Translations under genes and position numbers: made by a program | Shown: in pieces, positions 5,808-12,966 of the stretch | Numbering within the stretch: the stretch's first letter is position 1 | Layout of the letters: the number at the start of each line of letters is the position of its first letter | Source: Desulfurococcales archaeon | GTDB taxonomy: Archaea; Thermoproteota; Thermoprotei_A; Sulfolobales; NBVN01 | Assembly: GCA_021163585.1 (NCBI GenBank) | Contig: JAGGTW010000103.1 | Span: forward strand, 1 to 18,153 | Reading direction: 5' to 3' | Length of the DNA: 18,153 nucleotides | Notes under the pieces: generated by a model | Told to the model about the DNA's origin: nothing | Database searches by the model: none | Seen by the model: only the letters and a program-made list of their open reading frames with translations

Positions 5808-6704
5808 GTGGGGAGAAGTATTTTTAAGTGGCCCCCACCCAGGAGGAAGTATCCGCTAACGGTAGTATTTCCTTCATCAAACCTCAATATTTACCCGACG
5901 CTGAGAGAGAAGACGGAAGTAGCTGGAATTATTGCACGGATTCTGGCTACGTACAGAGTAGATAATATCATTGTGTTTAGGGATCGTGAGTCAATTAAGG
6001 AGGACTTTGAGTTACTACAAGTAATTCTTAATTACCTAGTAATTCCTCCCTACTTAAGAAAGAAAATAGTTCCCTTAGTTCCTGAGCTAAAGTACGTGGG
6101 TTTGTTGCCCCCATTGAATATAGTTACACATAATCCTGAAGGTAAAGATCCTGAAGTTGGGGATGTGAGAGAGGGCGTTATAACTGCCTCATGGGGCCGT
6201 GTGGCCAGGACGTACATAGGCTATAAGAAACAATGTAGGGTATCGTCTTTGACTGAGCTAAGTCCTGGGGCCAGGATTCTTGTGAAGATAACGTCTGTAA
6301 GACCTCTAAAGGGAGAAGCTACAGATCCAGACAAATTAAAGATATACATAGGTTATAGGGTCTTCTCAGCTTCAAGTGATGATGAGCTATTCTCAATACT
6401 AAGCAAGTTAAATGGAGTAGTGGTTCTTACCACAAAGGACGGCATGTCCTATCATGACATAAAATTAAGAAAGGCAATAATAGCCGAGGCTGTCAGTACT
6501 GGTGGTTTGGTGCTTCTATTTGGGAACCCTAAACACGACTTTAATGAACTGGCTGAGGCTGTCCTTAAGAGAATTAATGTGAGGTTCAGGGTGAACTTCA
6601 TACCCTATCAAGGCGTATATGCCGTGAGAACTATTGAAGCGCTTTCAGCTGTCTTAGCACAGCTCAGTACAGACATGATAACTTTTAAGGGAGAAAGATA
6701 TTAG
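5808..6704 (+). CDS. COG2106 (DUF171) SPOUT-class RNA methyltransferase
   Basis: 298-aa protein of the archaeal/eukaryotic family related to human SPOUT1 (C9orf114). It is an S-adenosylmethionine-dependent RNA methyltransferase with the trefoil-knot SPOUT fold and an inserted OB-like domain. The N-terminal part of the fold includes TVVFPSSNLNIYPTLREKTE (about 18-37) and DNIIVFRD; the insert is about residues 100-185 (EGVITASWGRVARTYIGY, ARILVKI); the knot region includes GGLVLLFGNPKHDFNEL (about 232-248) and the C-terminal FIPYQGVYAVRTIEALSAVL. Starts with GTG 5808. In archaea this gene usually sits directly upstream of L3 in the same direction; here it is divergent from L3 and leads into S19 35 bases later. 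A ribosomal RNA target is likely from context. Confidence 0.85.
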   Translation: MGRSIFKWPPPRRKYPLTVVFPSSNLNIYPTLREKTEVAGIIARILATYRVDNIIVFRDRESIKEDFELLQVILNYLVIPPYLRKKIVPLVPELKYVGLLPPLNIVTHNPEGKDPEVGDVREGVITASWGRVARTYIGYKKQCRVSSLTELSPGARILVKITSVRPLKGEATDPDKLKIYIGYRVFSASSDDELFSILSKLNGVVVLTTKDGMSYHDIKLRKAIIAEAVSTGGLVLLFGNPKHDFNELAEAVLKRINVRFRVNFIPYQGVYAVRTIEALSAVLAQLSTDMITFKGERY

Positions 6705-6738
6705 AAGCAGAGAGGAGCAGAGGTCAAGGTGAGGTAGC

Positions 6739-7212
6739 GTGGCTGTAAGCATAGAAATACCGCCTGAATGGAGGAGGTTTAGATATAGGGGTAAGACCTT
6801 AGAGGAGTTGCTAAATATGCCTATGGACCAGTTATTGCAACTGCTTCCAGCTAGAGCTAGGAGATCGCTGCTCAGAGAATCTGACTCAAAAGTACAGATG
6901 AAGAGACTCGAGATGGGTATCAGAGATTCTCCGAGAATGAAATTGCTGAAGAAGGTAATGAAGGCAAGGGAGTTAAAGGCAAAGGGTAAAAATGTCGTCA
7001 TCAAGACCCATGTGAGGGATATGGTGATTCTTCCTGTAATGGTTGGTTTAACGATAGCTGTCTATAATGGGAAGGAATTCGTTCCAGTTAGAATAACCCC
7101 TGAAATGATCGGTCATTATCTAGGAGAGTTTGCACCATCAACGAAGAAGGTAGAGCACGGAGAGCCTGGCTTAAAGGCAACAAGGTCAACTCTCTTTGTC
7201 GCAATGAAGTAG
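6739..7212 (+). CDS. rps19: Small ribosomal subunit protein uS19 (S19)
   Basis: 157-aa archaeal S19, a protein of the 30S head that contacts the intersubunit bridge. The archaeal N-terminal extension (about 1-75) holds PPEWRRFRYRGKTLEEL. The conserved core holds IKTHVRDMVILPVMVGLTIA, the GKEFVPVRITPEMIGHYLGEF loop and the C-terminal basic stretch HGEPGLKATRS. Starts with GTG 6739, preceded by AAGGTGAGGTAG. It lies 35 bases after COG2106 and probably shares its transcript. S19 normally lies between L2 and L22; here both neighbours are separated from it, L2 by inversion and L22 by the minus-strand rtcB pair. Confidence 0.96.
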   Translation: MAVSIEIPPEWRRFRYRGKTLEELLNMPMDQLLQLLPARARRSLLRESDSKVQMKRLEMGIRDSPRMKLLKKVMKARELKAKGKNVVIKTHVRDMVILPVMVGLTIAVYNGKEFVPVRITPEMIGHYLGEFAPSTKKVEHGEPGLKATRSTLFVAMK

Positions 7213-7311
7213 CAAAATATATTTTAAGTATCTAGTATCTAATACAGAATTCTCTATACAAGTGAACGCTGTATAATTAAAAGCAATAATTAACCTTCTA
7301 CCCTGCCAAGG

Positions 7312-7713
7312 CTAGCCTCTGAGTACGTAGTTCTTTAATTTAACAAGCTCCCTCTGTGGAAGAATGAGCCTCAGGTAATTATCATCAGAGTATCTTATCG
7401 TAACTCTGTAAATGTTTCCTCTTACTTTGACCGTATTAAATAGTTTGGCTACATCGCTTCTGCCCCTACGTAACAATTCATGGTCTACCTCCTGAATCCT
7501 GTTTTTCTTTATAATGAGTTGCGGGAAGTCCGATAGTGACTTAATCAATGTTTCTAGCTCTCTCTTAGATAAAGCACCTTTCATTGAGGTCAATACGTGG
7601 CCTATCTTAGGCAATATCCTCACGACTAAGCGGTCATCATATAGGAAGATCTCAGCACGTAAAACAAATCGATTCATGATTACATAGACATTACTAAGAA
7701 CTTTAGGTGACAT
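7312..7713 (-). CDS. Unrecognised 133-aa protein downstream of rtcB
   Basis: I do not recognise this family. It starts (ATG 7713) six bases after the rtcB stop codon on the same strand, so co-transcription is almost certain. The protein is soluble, basic and alpha/beta: a beta-rich N-terminal part (RFVLRAEIFLYDDRLVVRI), a helix (SKRELETLIKSLSDF), then VKVRGNIYRVTIRYSDDNYLRLI with strands, and a C-terminal helix. It shows no cysteine or histidine cluster and no nucleotide-binding loop. It is not archease, the usual RtcB cofactor, since it lacks the acidic 'HTADVG' start of that family. The pairing suggests a role with tRNA splicing or RNA repair, but that is inference. An internal ATG (residue 13) could be the true start. 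Confidence 0.75.
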   Translation of the reverse strand: MSPKVLSNVYVIMNRFVLRAEIFLYDDRLVVRILPKIGHVLTSMKGALSKRELETLIKSLSDFPQLIIKKNRIQEVDHELLRRGRSDVAKLFNTVKVRGNIYRVTIRYSDDNYLRLILPQRELVKLKNYVLRG

Positions 7714-7719
7714 TATTCG

Positions 7720-9171
7720 TTAACCTTTGGCAACACCCACGGGCTTCAGTCTAGCGACAAGGGCAGCTATCTTGACTTTGTGTGTAACCATGGCTACTCT
7801 ATCAACGTCTTTGTACGCTCCAGGGGCTTCCTCGGCCACTACGCGCCTTGTTGCAGCCCTTAAGTATATACCCTTGTTCATTAGGTTCTGCGTAATTACG
7901 CCGGGATTATAGGTTCTAATTGCTGCAGCCCTGGACAGCCAGCGTCCTGCTCCGTGGGCGGCTGAGTAGAAGGTTCTTGCACCTTCGGGAACACCTACCA
8001 TTACGTAGCTCGCTGTCCCCATAGATCCTGGTATCAGTACTACCTGACCTATGTCTCTATGACCTCTCGGGATCTCGGGGTGGCCTGGCGGGAATGCTCT
8101 AGTAGCTCCTTTCCTATGGACTACCACCTTAATCCTTCTGCCATCAATTACGTGCTCTTCAACCTTAGCTATGTTGTGTGCTACGTCGTACACTATGTGT
8201 AAATCCAACTTATCTGGATCCGTTCTAAAGACCCTGCCAAATGATTCCCGAACCCAGTGAGTAATCAATTGCCTATTAGTCCATGCATAATTTGCTGCTG
8301 CAGCCATTGCTGAGAAGTAGTCTTGTCCCTCCCTACTGCTGAAAGGTACTGAAGCCAGCTCCCTGTCGGGAGGTGTAATCCCATACCTGCGCATCGCTCT
8401 CTCCATGGTTAGTAAGTAGTCACTTGCCACTTGATGTCCTAGGCCTCTAGAACCAGTGTGGATCATCACAGTTACCTGCCCTTCATAATCTATGCCTAGC
8501 CTCTTAGCTACTGACGGATTATATATTTTGTCAACTACTTGAACTTCTAGGAAGTGGTTCCCAGCACCTAAAGTACCGAGCTGGGGTGCCCCCCTTCTCT
8601 TTGCGGTGCTACTGACCTTGCTGGCGTCAGCTGCCTTCATAGAGCCTTTCTCCTCTATGTGCTCGAGGTCATCGGACCAGCCGAATCCCCTGCTTATAGC
8701 CCACTCAACTCCCTCTTCGAGGACTCTGTTCAGCTCGCCAGTACTTAACCTCACCTTGCCAGTGCTCCCTACGCCGGAGGGAACGTTTCTGAATATTTCA
8801 TCAATCAGCTCCTTTATTCTGGGTCTAACGTCATTAATGCTTAAATTAGTCCTCAATAACCTGACGCCACAGTTGATGTCATAGCCGACACCTCCTGGAG
8901 ATATAACTCCCTCATTAACATCTATCGCAGCAACGCCACCAATAGGGAATCCGTATCCTTGGTGACCGTCAGGCATGACATATACTGCTGACTGAACTCC
9001 TGCGAGGCAAGCAACATTAGCAGCCTGAGCTAATGTGAGGTCCTCCCTCATCTTACTTAGCAAGTACTCGTCAGCGAAGACAAAAACAGGGACGCGCATG
9101 CAGTTCTTACTGCCCTTAGGGATCTCCCACGTAAACTCATCGACCTTCCTCAACCGAATATTACGGCTCAT
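7720..9171 (-). CDS. rtcB: RNA-splicing ligase RtcB
   Basis: GTP- and Mn-dependent ligase that joins a 2',3'-cyclic phosphate (or 3'-phosphate) end to a 5'-OH end. In archaea it seals tRNA exons after endonuclease cleavage. The 483-aa length fits the intein-free enzyme. The active-site residues known from the Pyrococcus enzyme can be placed: GGVGYDINCG (94-102; metal ligands D98, C101), GTLGAGNHFLE with H206, MIHTGSRGLGHQ with H238, YDVAHNIAKVEEH with H332, the guanylylation-site region AAHGAGR with H406, and the C-terminal KPVGVAKG with K482, the expected nucleophile for GMP. The ATG at 9171 is preceded on the mRNA by GGGAGGTTGGT. It lies on the minus strand between S19 and L22, positions that are normally adjacent. 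No intein or frameshift is present. Confidence 0.97.
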   Translation of the reverse strand: MSRNIRLRKVDEFTWEIPKGSKNCMRVPVFVFADEYLLSKMREDLTLAQAANVACLAGVQSAVYVMPDGHQGYGFPIGGVAAIDVNEGVISPGGVGYDINCGVRLLRTNLSINDVRPRIKELIDEIFRNVPSGVGSTGKVRLSTGELNRVLEEGVEWAISRGFGWSDDLEHIEEKGSMKAADASKVSSTAKRRGAPQLGTLGAGNHFLEVQVVDKIYNPSVAKRLGIDYEGQVTVMIHTGSRGLGHQVASDYLLTMERAMRRYGITPPDRELASVPFSSREGQDYFSAMAAAANYAWTNRQLITHWVRESFGRVFRTDPDKLDLHIVYDVAHNIAKVEEHVIDGRRIKVVVHRKGATRAFPPGHPEIPRGHRDIGQVVLIPGSMGTASYVMVGVPEGARTFYSAAHGAGRWLSRAAAIRTYNPGVITQNLMNKGIYLRAATRRVVAEEAPGAYKDVDRVAMVTHKVKIAALVARLKPVGVAKG

Positions 9172-9228
9172 ACCAACCTCCCTAACTCAGTCTGTAATGT
9201 AAACTAATAAAGCATTTTGCTATGATAA

Positions 9229-9240
9229 AAGATATAAAGG
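9229..9240 (-). promoter_or_regulatory. Probable promoter of rtcB
   Basis: The minus strand reads CCTTTATATC (9240-9231), a good archaeal TATA box preceded by a C-rich stretch. A start about 25 bases downstream, near 9208, would give a leader of about 35 bases containing the GGGAGGTTGGT ribosome binding site of rtcB. Confidence 0.5.
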
Positions 9241-9276
9241 GGTCTTAAGGCTAGTTTATGCTAGAGTAAAGCTTAT

Positions 9277-9290
9277 GAGCTTATAAGCTC
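9277..9290 (+). promoter_or_regulatory. 14-bp perfect palindrome over the likely TATA box of the L22-SecY superoperon
   Basis: GAGCTTATAAGCTC is its own reverse complement, and its centre CTTATAAG is the best TATA-like sequence before L22. A start about 25 bases downstream (near 9310) leaves a leader of about 20 bases with GAGAGGGTGAGG as ribosome binding site. AGCTTAT occurs twice (9270-9276, 9278-9284). The TATA assignment is reasonable; an operator role for the palindrome is only possible. Confidence 0.5.
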
Positions 9291-9330
9291 TTGCTGAAAA
9301 GGTCTAGGCAGTGGAGAGGGTGAGGAAAGC

Positions 9331-9810
9331 ATGCCTAAGTGGCGCTACTCAGTGAAGAAGCTCGACCCGCAGAGAACAGCTAAAGCCATGCTTCGAGACG
9401 TAAATATATCACTGAAGGAATCCTATGAGGTACTCAAAATTATTAGAGGTATGAAGCTCAAAGAAGCGGAGAAGTTTCTTGAGGATGTAATAAAAATGAA
9501 GATTCCCGTACCTTATGTTAGATACAAGCTGTCGATAGCGCATAAGAGAGGATTAGCTGACAGGTTTCCGAGGTGGAAGTCACCAGTTGGCAGGTACCCT
9601 GTAAAGACGGCTAGGTTTATTCTTAAATTACTTAAGAATGTAGAAAATAACGCTGAGGTGAAGGATTTAGACGTGGAGAGACTAGTCATAATTCACGCCG
9701 CAGCTCATAAGGGACCTTACCTAAAAAGATGGACGCCCAGGGCTTTCGGCAGGTCAACACCTAAGTTCAGGACATTAACACACCTGGAGGTAGTTGTTAA
9801 GGAGGTGTGA
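9331..9810 (+). CDS. rpl22: Large ribosomal subunit protein uL22 (L22)
   Basis: 159-aa archaeal L22, whose long beta-hairpin lines the peptide exit tunnel. Typical segments: N-terminal PKWRYSVKKLDPQRTAKAML, MKLKEAEKFLEDVI, the archaeal insertion YKLSIAHKRGLADRFPRWK, and the loop region HKGPYLKRWTPRAFGRSTP. ATG 9331 follows GAGAGGGTGAGG. It opens the long plus-strand operon that runs to secY and beyond, and it overlaps or abuts S3. Confidence 0.97.
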   Translation: MPKWRYSVKKLDPQRTAKAMLRDVNISLKESYEVLKIIRGMKLKEAEKFLEDVIKMKIPVPYVRYKLSIAHKRGLADRFPRWKSPVGRYPVKTARFILKLLKNVENNAEVKDLDVERLVIIHAAAHKGPYLKRWTPRAFGRSTPKFRTLTHLEVVVKEV

Positions 9811-9812
9811 GC

Positions 9813-10475
9813 TTGGTCAATATAAAGCAGCACTTTATTCAGTTAAACCTCCTCAGGCTTAAAGTAGATGAGTACCTAGCCAAAAACTTCATGCGAGCAG
9901 GGTACTCTAGGGTTGAACTAATTAAGACCCCGCTGGGGACGCGTGTAATTATTTATGCTGATAGACCTGCCTTAATAATAGGTAGGAGAGGGCAGACAAT
10001 ACGTCAGCTGACTGAGGTACTAGAAAAGTATTTCAGGATAGAAAACCCACAGATAACAGTCACCCAAGTGGAGAATCCGGAGTTAGATGCGAGAGTCGTG
10101 GCCACGAGGCTGGCGCTAGCAATAGAGAGGGGATACCACTTCAGGAGGGCACTGTTCGTAGCCTTAAGAAGGGTTATGGCTGCTGGAGCTGTAGGTGCTG
10201 AGATAGTAATAAGCGGTAAGCTGACGAGTGAGCGTGCACGCTACGAGAAGTTGAGAGCTGGTAAGGTCTACAAGACTGGGGCTCATATTGAGAGACTGGT
10301 CAATAGAGCTGTAGTACACCTACTAAGGAAGCCCGGGATGTACGGCATTGAGGTGCTCATAGTGAGACCAGGTGAACCGGACGATATAGTAAGAGTTGTG
10401 TCTCCGGAAGAAGTACAGCAGGTTGCAGGCACTAAGGAGCAGCAGGAGCTCCAAGAAAGGGGTGAAGCCGCATGA
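9813..10475 (+). CDS. rps3: Small ribosomal subunit protein uS3 (S3)
   Basis: S3 of the 30S head at the mRNA entry channel; with neighbours it forms the mRNA helicase site. The N-terminal type II KH domain carries the RNA-binding loop IIGRRGQ (about residue 55-61) and the C-terminal domain begins near AIERGYHFRRALFVALRR. I prefer TTG 9813 as start (220 aa), because GGAGGTG lies six bases upstream of it. A GTG at 9807, inside that site and overlapping the L22 stop, would add two residues. It overlaps L29 by four bases. The C-terminal tail is short and Glu/Gln-rich. Confidence 0.96.
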   Translation: MVNIKQHFIQLNLLRLKVDEYLAKNFMRAGYSRVELIKTPLGTRVIIYADRPALIIGRRGQTIRQLTEVLEKYFRIENPQITVTQVENPELDARVVATRLALAIERGYHFRRALFVALRRVMAAGAVGAEIVISGKLTSERARYEKLRAGKVYKTGAHIERLVNRAVVHLLRKPGMYGIEVLIVRPGEPDDIVRVVSPEEVQQVAGTKEQQELQERGEAA

Positions 10476-10687
10476 GTTTGTCAGCTGATGAAATCAGGAA
10501 GATGTCTCCAGAAGAAAGGAAGAAGTTACTCAACGATTTAAGAATAGAGTTAATTAAGCTAAGGACCCAAGCGTTCCTAGGAACACTCACTAATGTAGGG
10601 AGGATAAGGGTTGTAAGGAAGAATATAGCACGCATACTAACCGTGTTGAGAGAGGAGGAGCTAAAGGTAAAACAAGGGAAGAAGTGA
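10472..10687 (+). CDS. rpl29: Large ribosomal subunit protein uL29 (L29)
   Basis: 71-aa two-helix protein that binds next to L23 at the tunnel exit. Recognised by ADEIRKMSPEERKKLLNDLR and the second helix beginning NVGRIRVVRKNIARILTVLR. The ATG at 10472 overlaps the S3 stop (ATGA arrangement) with AAAGGGGTGAAG upstream. In many archaea an SUI1/eIF1 homologue follows L29; here the next gene is the RNase P subunit, starting inside the L29 stop. Confidence 0.95.
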   Translation: MSLSADEIRKMSPEERKKLLNDLRIELIKLRTQAFLGTLTNVGRIRVVRKNIARILTVLREEELKVKQGKK

Positions 10688-10971
10688 TGAGGAGAAGGAG
10701 ATCCAACTTAATATTTCATGAACTAATAGGGCTCGAAGTTCATGTTAAGTCCCACACAGATTCCTCACTAACTGGCTTGAAAGGTAAGGTAGTTGACGAA
10801 ACTAAGAACATGCTTATTGTTGAGTTTAGAAATGGGAAGGTAGAGAAGATACCTAAGTTTGGTGGGGTATTTGTTTTTAAACTCTCGGACACCGTGAGTG
10901 TAGAGGTGCGGGGTGATTTAATAGTGGGCAGACCTGAGGAGCGACTAAAGAGGTACGGAGGTGGTAGGTAG
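10684..10971 (+). CDS. rnp1: RNase P protein component 1 (Rpp29/Pop4)
   Basis: 95-aa archaeal Rpp29, an Sm-like beta-barrel protein that pairs with Rpp21 and helps the RNase P RNA recognise precursor tRNA. Recognised by NLIFHELIGLEVHVKSHTD, the central LKGKVVDETKNMLIVEF, and IPKFGGVFVFKL. The start is GTG 10684 or the ATG at 10687, which overlaps the L29 stop; the two differ by one residue. It overlaps S17 by one base. Its place between L29 and S17 is standard in archaea and supports the call. Confidence 0.93.
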   Translation: MMRRRRSNLIFHELIGLEVHVKSHTDSSLTGLKGKVVDETKNMLIVEFRNGKVEKIPKFGGVFVFKLSDTVSVEVRGDLIVGRPEERLKRYGGGR

Positions 10972-11336
10972 TGAGTGAGGGACTCGAAATCAGGGATGTG
11001 GGCATAAGGCACGAGCAACTAAAACCTCCTGAGAAGGAATGTGATGACCCTCTATGTCCGTGGCACGGGAACTTAAAAGTTAGGGGAGGGTTACTTGTAG
11101 GTAGGGTAGTTAAGGCGAAAATGAGGAGAACGGTTGTAGTCGAAAGAGAATATTTAGTTTACATTAGGAAGTATATGAGGTATGAGAGACGTAGGTCTAG
11201 GATCCACGCCCATAACCCGCCATGCATCAATGCCCAGCCAGGTGATAAGGTACTAATAGGTGAGACTAGACCACTAGCAAAGTCCGTGGCATGGGTTGTT
11301 CTCGGCGTACTCGAGAGGGGTGGAGGTGAAGGCTAA
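10971..11336 (+). CDS. rps17: Small ribosomal subunit protein uS17 (S17)
   Basis: 121-aa archaeal S17, an OB-fold protein binding 16S rRNA helix 11. Recognised by ECDDPLCPWHGNLKVRGG and the following GRVVKAKMRRTVVVEREYLV, then YMRYERRRSRIHAHNPPCI and GDKVLIGETRPLAKSVAWVV. The cysteines at 24 and 29 plus a His in CPWHG are typical of the archaeal form. Starts with GTG 10971, overlapping the Rpp29 stop by one base; AGGTGGTAGGTA lies upstream. Its stop shares a base with the L14 start. Confidence 0.95.
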   Translation: MSEGLEIRDVGIRHEQLKPPEKECDDPLCPWHGNLKVRGGLLVGRVVKAKMRRTVVVEREYLVYIRKYMRYERRRSRIHAHNPPCINAQPGDKVLIGETRPLAKSVAWVVLGVLERGGGEG

Positions 11337-11752
11337 TGCTAAAGAAAGGTGGCGCGGCATTCAGTAGAGTTGGTAGAGCTGAAGGAATCCTGGTAGGTAC
11401 GCGCCTGAGAGTCGCAGATAATAGCGGGGCTAAAGAAGTCATGGTGATAGGTGTTCCCGGCAGGAAGACTAGGTTGAGAAGAGTGCCTAGTGCTACGGTC
11501 GGTGACCTAGTAGTAGTTACTGTGAAGAAGGGTAATGCAGACCTTGTTGGGCAGGTGATGAATGCTGTTATAATAAGGCAGAGGAAGCCCTTTAGGAGAC
11601 CAGACGGTACGTGGGTTGCTTTTGAGGATAATGCATGCGTCATAGTAACCCCTGAGGGAGCGCCTAAGGGAAGTGAGATCAGGGGTCCCGTAGCTAAGGA
11701 GGCTGCAGAGAGGTGGAGTGGCATATCGAACCTAGCTACGATTATTATTTAA
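11336..11752 (+). CDS. rpl14: Large ribosomal subunit protein uL14 (L14)
   Basis: 138-aa L14, located at the intersubunit face near the factor-binding site. Recognised by GTRLRVADNSGAKEVMVIGV near the N-terminus and ATVGDLVVVTVKKG, and the archaeal FRRPDGTWVAFEDNACVIV followed by KGSEIRGPVAKEAAERW. ATG 11336 has TGGAGGTGAAG upstream and overlaps the S17 stop by one base. All core segments are present. Confidence 0.97.
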   Translation: MLKKGGAAFSRVGRAEGILVGTRLRVADNSGAKEVMVIGVPGRKTRLRRVPSATVGDLVVVTVKKGNADLVGQVMNAVIIRQRKPFRRPDGTWVAFEDNACVIVTPEGAPKGSEIRGPVAKEAAERWSGISNLATIII

Positions 11753-11771
11753 TGTTCCGCGGTGGTGAAAG

Positions 11772-12215
11772 ATGAGACGTTCTTCGAGCCAACCTAGAAA
11801 ACAGCGGCTGATGCTTTACAGAGCCCCTCTACATAAGAAGCACACTCTCTTCAATGCGAGGTTATCGGAAGAACTGGTTGGGAAATTCGGTATTAAGAGA
11901 CTTCCCATACGCGTTGGTGATGTAGTTAAAATAATGCGTGGTGACTGGGCGGGACATGAGGGCAAGGTGGTCAGAGTTGACTATGAAAAGGTCAGGGTAT
12001 TTATTGAGGGAGTAACTATTAAGAAGGCTGACGGGACTCCAGTCTACTATCCTATCCATCCGTCAAAGGTAATGATAATAAAGGCTGACGTCAGCGACAA
12101 AGTGCGAAAAAAGATAATAGAGCGGAGAAAAGGCAGGGTCCCTGTTGAGGAAGCTGAAGAAGTTAAAAAGGAGGAAGAAGAGAGGAGAGAACAGGTAGGT
12201 GAGGAAAGTGGCTAG
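11772..12215 (+). CDS. rpl24: Large ribosomal subunit protein uL24 (L24)
   Basis: 147-aa archaeal L24, an early assembly protein at the tunnel exit. The KOW motif is at about residues 49-75 (GDVVKIMRGDWAGHEGKVVR), preceded by MLYRAPLHKKHTLFNARLS and followed by the archaeal KADGTPVYYPIHPSKVMI. ATG 11772 follows GGTGGTGAAAG. The C-terminus is an unusually long charged tail (about residues 110-147) rich in Glu, Lys and Arg, which may be disordered. It overlaps the S4e start by eight bases. Confidence 0.96.
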   Translation: MRRSSSQPRKQRLMLYRAPLHKKHTLFNARLSEELVGKFGIKRLPIRVGDVVKIMRGDWAGHEGKVVRVDYEKVRVFIEGVTIKKADGTPVYYPIHPSKVMIIKADVSDKVRKKIIERRKGRVPVEEAEEVKKEEEERREQVGEESG

Positions 12216-12966
12216 AATGGGTGGGAAAAAACACCTGAAGAGGTTAGTAGCACCAGATTTCTGGCCTGTACTCAGGAAAGAGTATAAGTGGGTAGTTAAG
12301 CCATCACCAGGCCCGCATCCCATAGAAAGGTCTATTCCACTACTAATTCTAGTAAGGGACATCCTAGGTTACGCTGAGACAGGCAGGGAGGCTAGGAAGG
12401 TCATAGCTGAGGGACACATCAAAGTGGACGGTAAGGTGAGGAGAAATTACAAGTACCCGGTAGGACTCATGGACGTTATTGAAATCGTAGATACTGGCGA
12501 GACTTTCAGAATTGTTCCTGTTCCAGTTAAATTCATGATGCCAGTCCCCATCAGTAGGGAGGAAGCATCGTTTAAGCTGTGCAGAATCGAAAACAAAACA
12601 ACAGTGCACGGCGGCAACATACAGCTAAATCTACATGATGGCAGAAACATTATAATTAAGGTGGCAGATCCAGCGAATCCTGAGGAAGATATTTATAAAA
12701 CCGTTGGTACGGTCAAGATATCAATTCCAGGTCAAGAGCTTCTAGATTATTTCCCGCTTGAAGAGGGCTGTACTGTAATAGTAATTGGCGGCAGAAACGT
12801 GGGCAGGGTGGCTAAGTTAGTAAGTATAAGTGAGGGAATGAGACACTACAGGAAGCAAGTAACACTTGAGGATGTGAGAGGGGGCACGTTCTATACTACG
12901 CTTGACAAGATCATGGTTATAGGGAGGGACAAACCTGAGATAACTCTACCTGAGGGGGCAGCATGA
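12208..12966 (+). CDS. rps4e: Small ribosomal subunit protein eS4 (S4e)
   Basis: Archaeal/eukaryotic S4e with three parts: an N-terminal region ending in SIPLLILVRDILGYAETGRE, an S4-type RNA-binding domain (ARKVIAEGHIKVDGKVRRNY), a central domain and a C-terminal KOW motif (VIVIGGRNVGRVAKLVSISE). I choose GTG 12208, giving ARMGGKKHLKRLVAP after the start, because relatives begin 'MARMGGxxHLK' and AGGTGAGG lies six bases upstream. GTG 12199 would add three residues. It overlaps L5 by four bases. Confidence 0.95.
   Translation: MARMGGKKHLKRLVAPDFWPVLRKEYKWVVKPSPGPHPIERSIPLLILVRDILGYAETGREARKVIAEGHIKVDGKVRRNYKYPVGLMDVIEIVDTGETFRIVPVPVKFMMPVPISREEASFKLCRIENKTTVHGGNIQLNLHDGRNIIIKVADPANPEEDIYKTVGTVKISIPGQELLDYFPLEEGCTVIVIGGRNVGRVAKLVSISEGMRHYRKQVTLEDVRGGTFYTTLDKIMVIGRDKPEITLPEGAA

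Noticed and set aside
7213..7311. A hidden gene or RNA in the S19/133-aa gene convergent spacer
   Set aside because: The 99 bases are AT-rich with short T-runs suited to termination; I saw no open frame, guide boxes or stable hairpin.
7312..7713. Archease, the RtcB activator
   Set aside because: The protein lacks the conserved acidic HTADVG-type motif and length pattern of archease.
11266..11724. A 152-codon open frame on the minus strand
   Set aside because: It lies wholly against S17 and L14, which are certain; its product is rich in Ser, Thr, Pro and Leu, as expected from an antisense shadow.
12084..12095. 12-bp palindrome GCTGACGTCAGC
   Set aside because: It lies inside the L24 coding region where codon content explains it, with no associated promoter or repeat copies.
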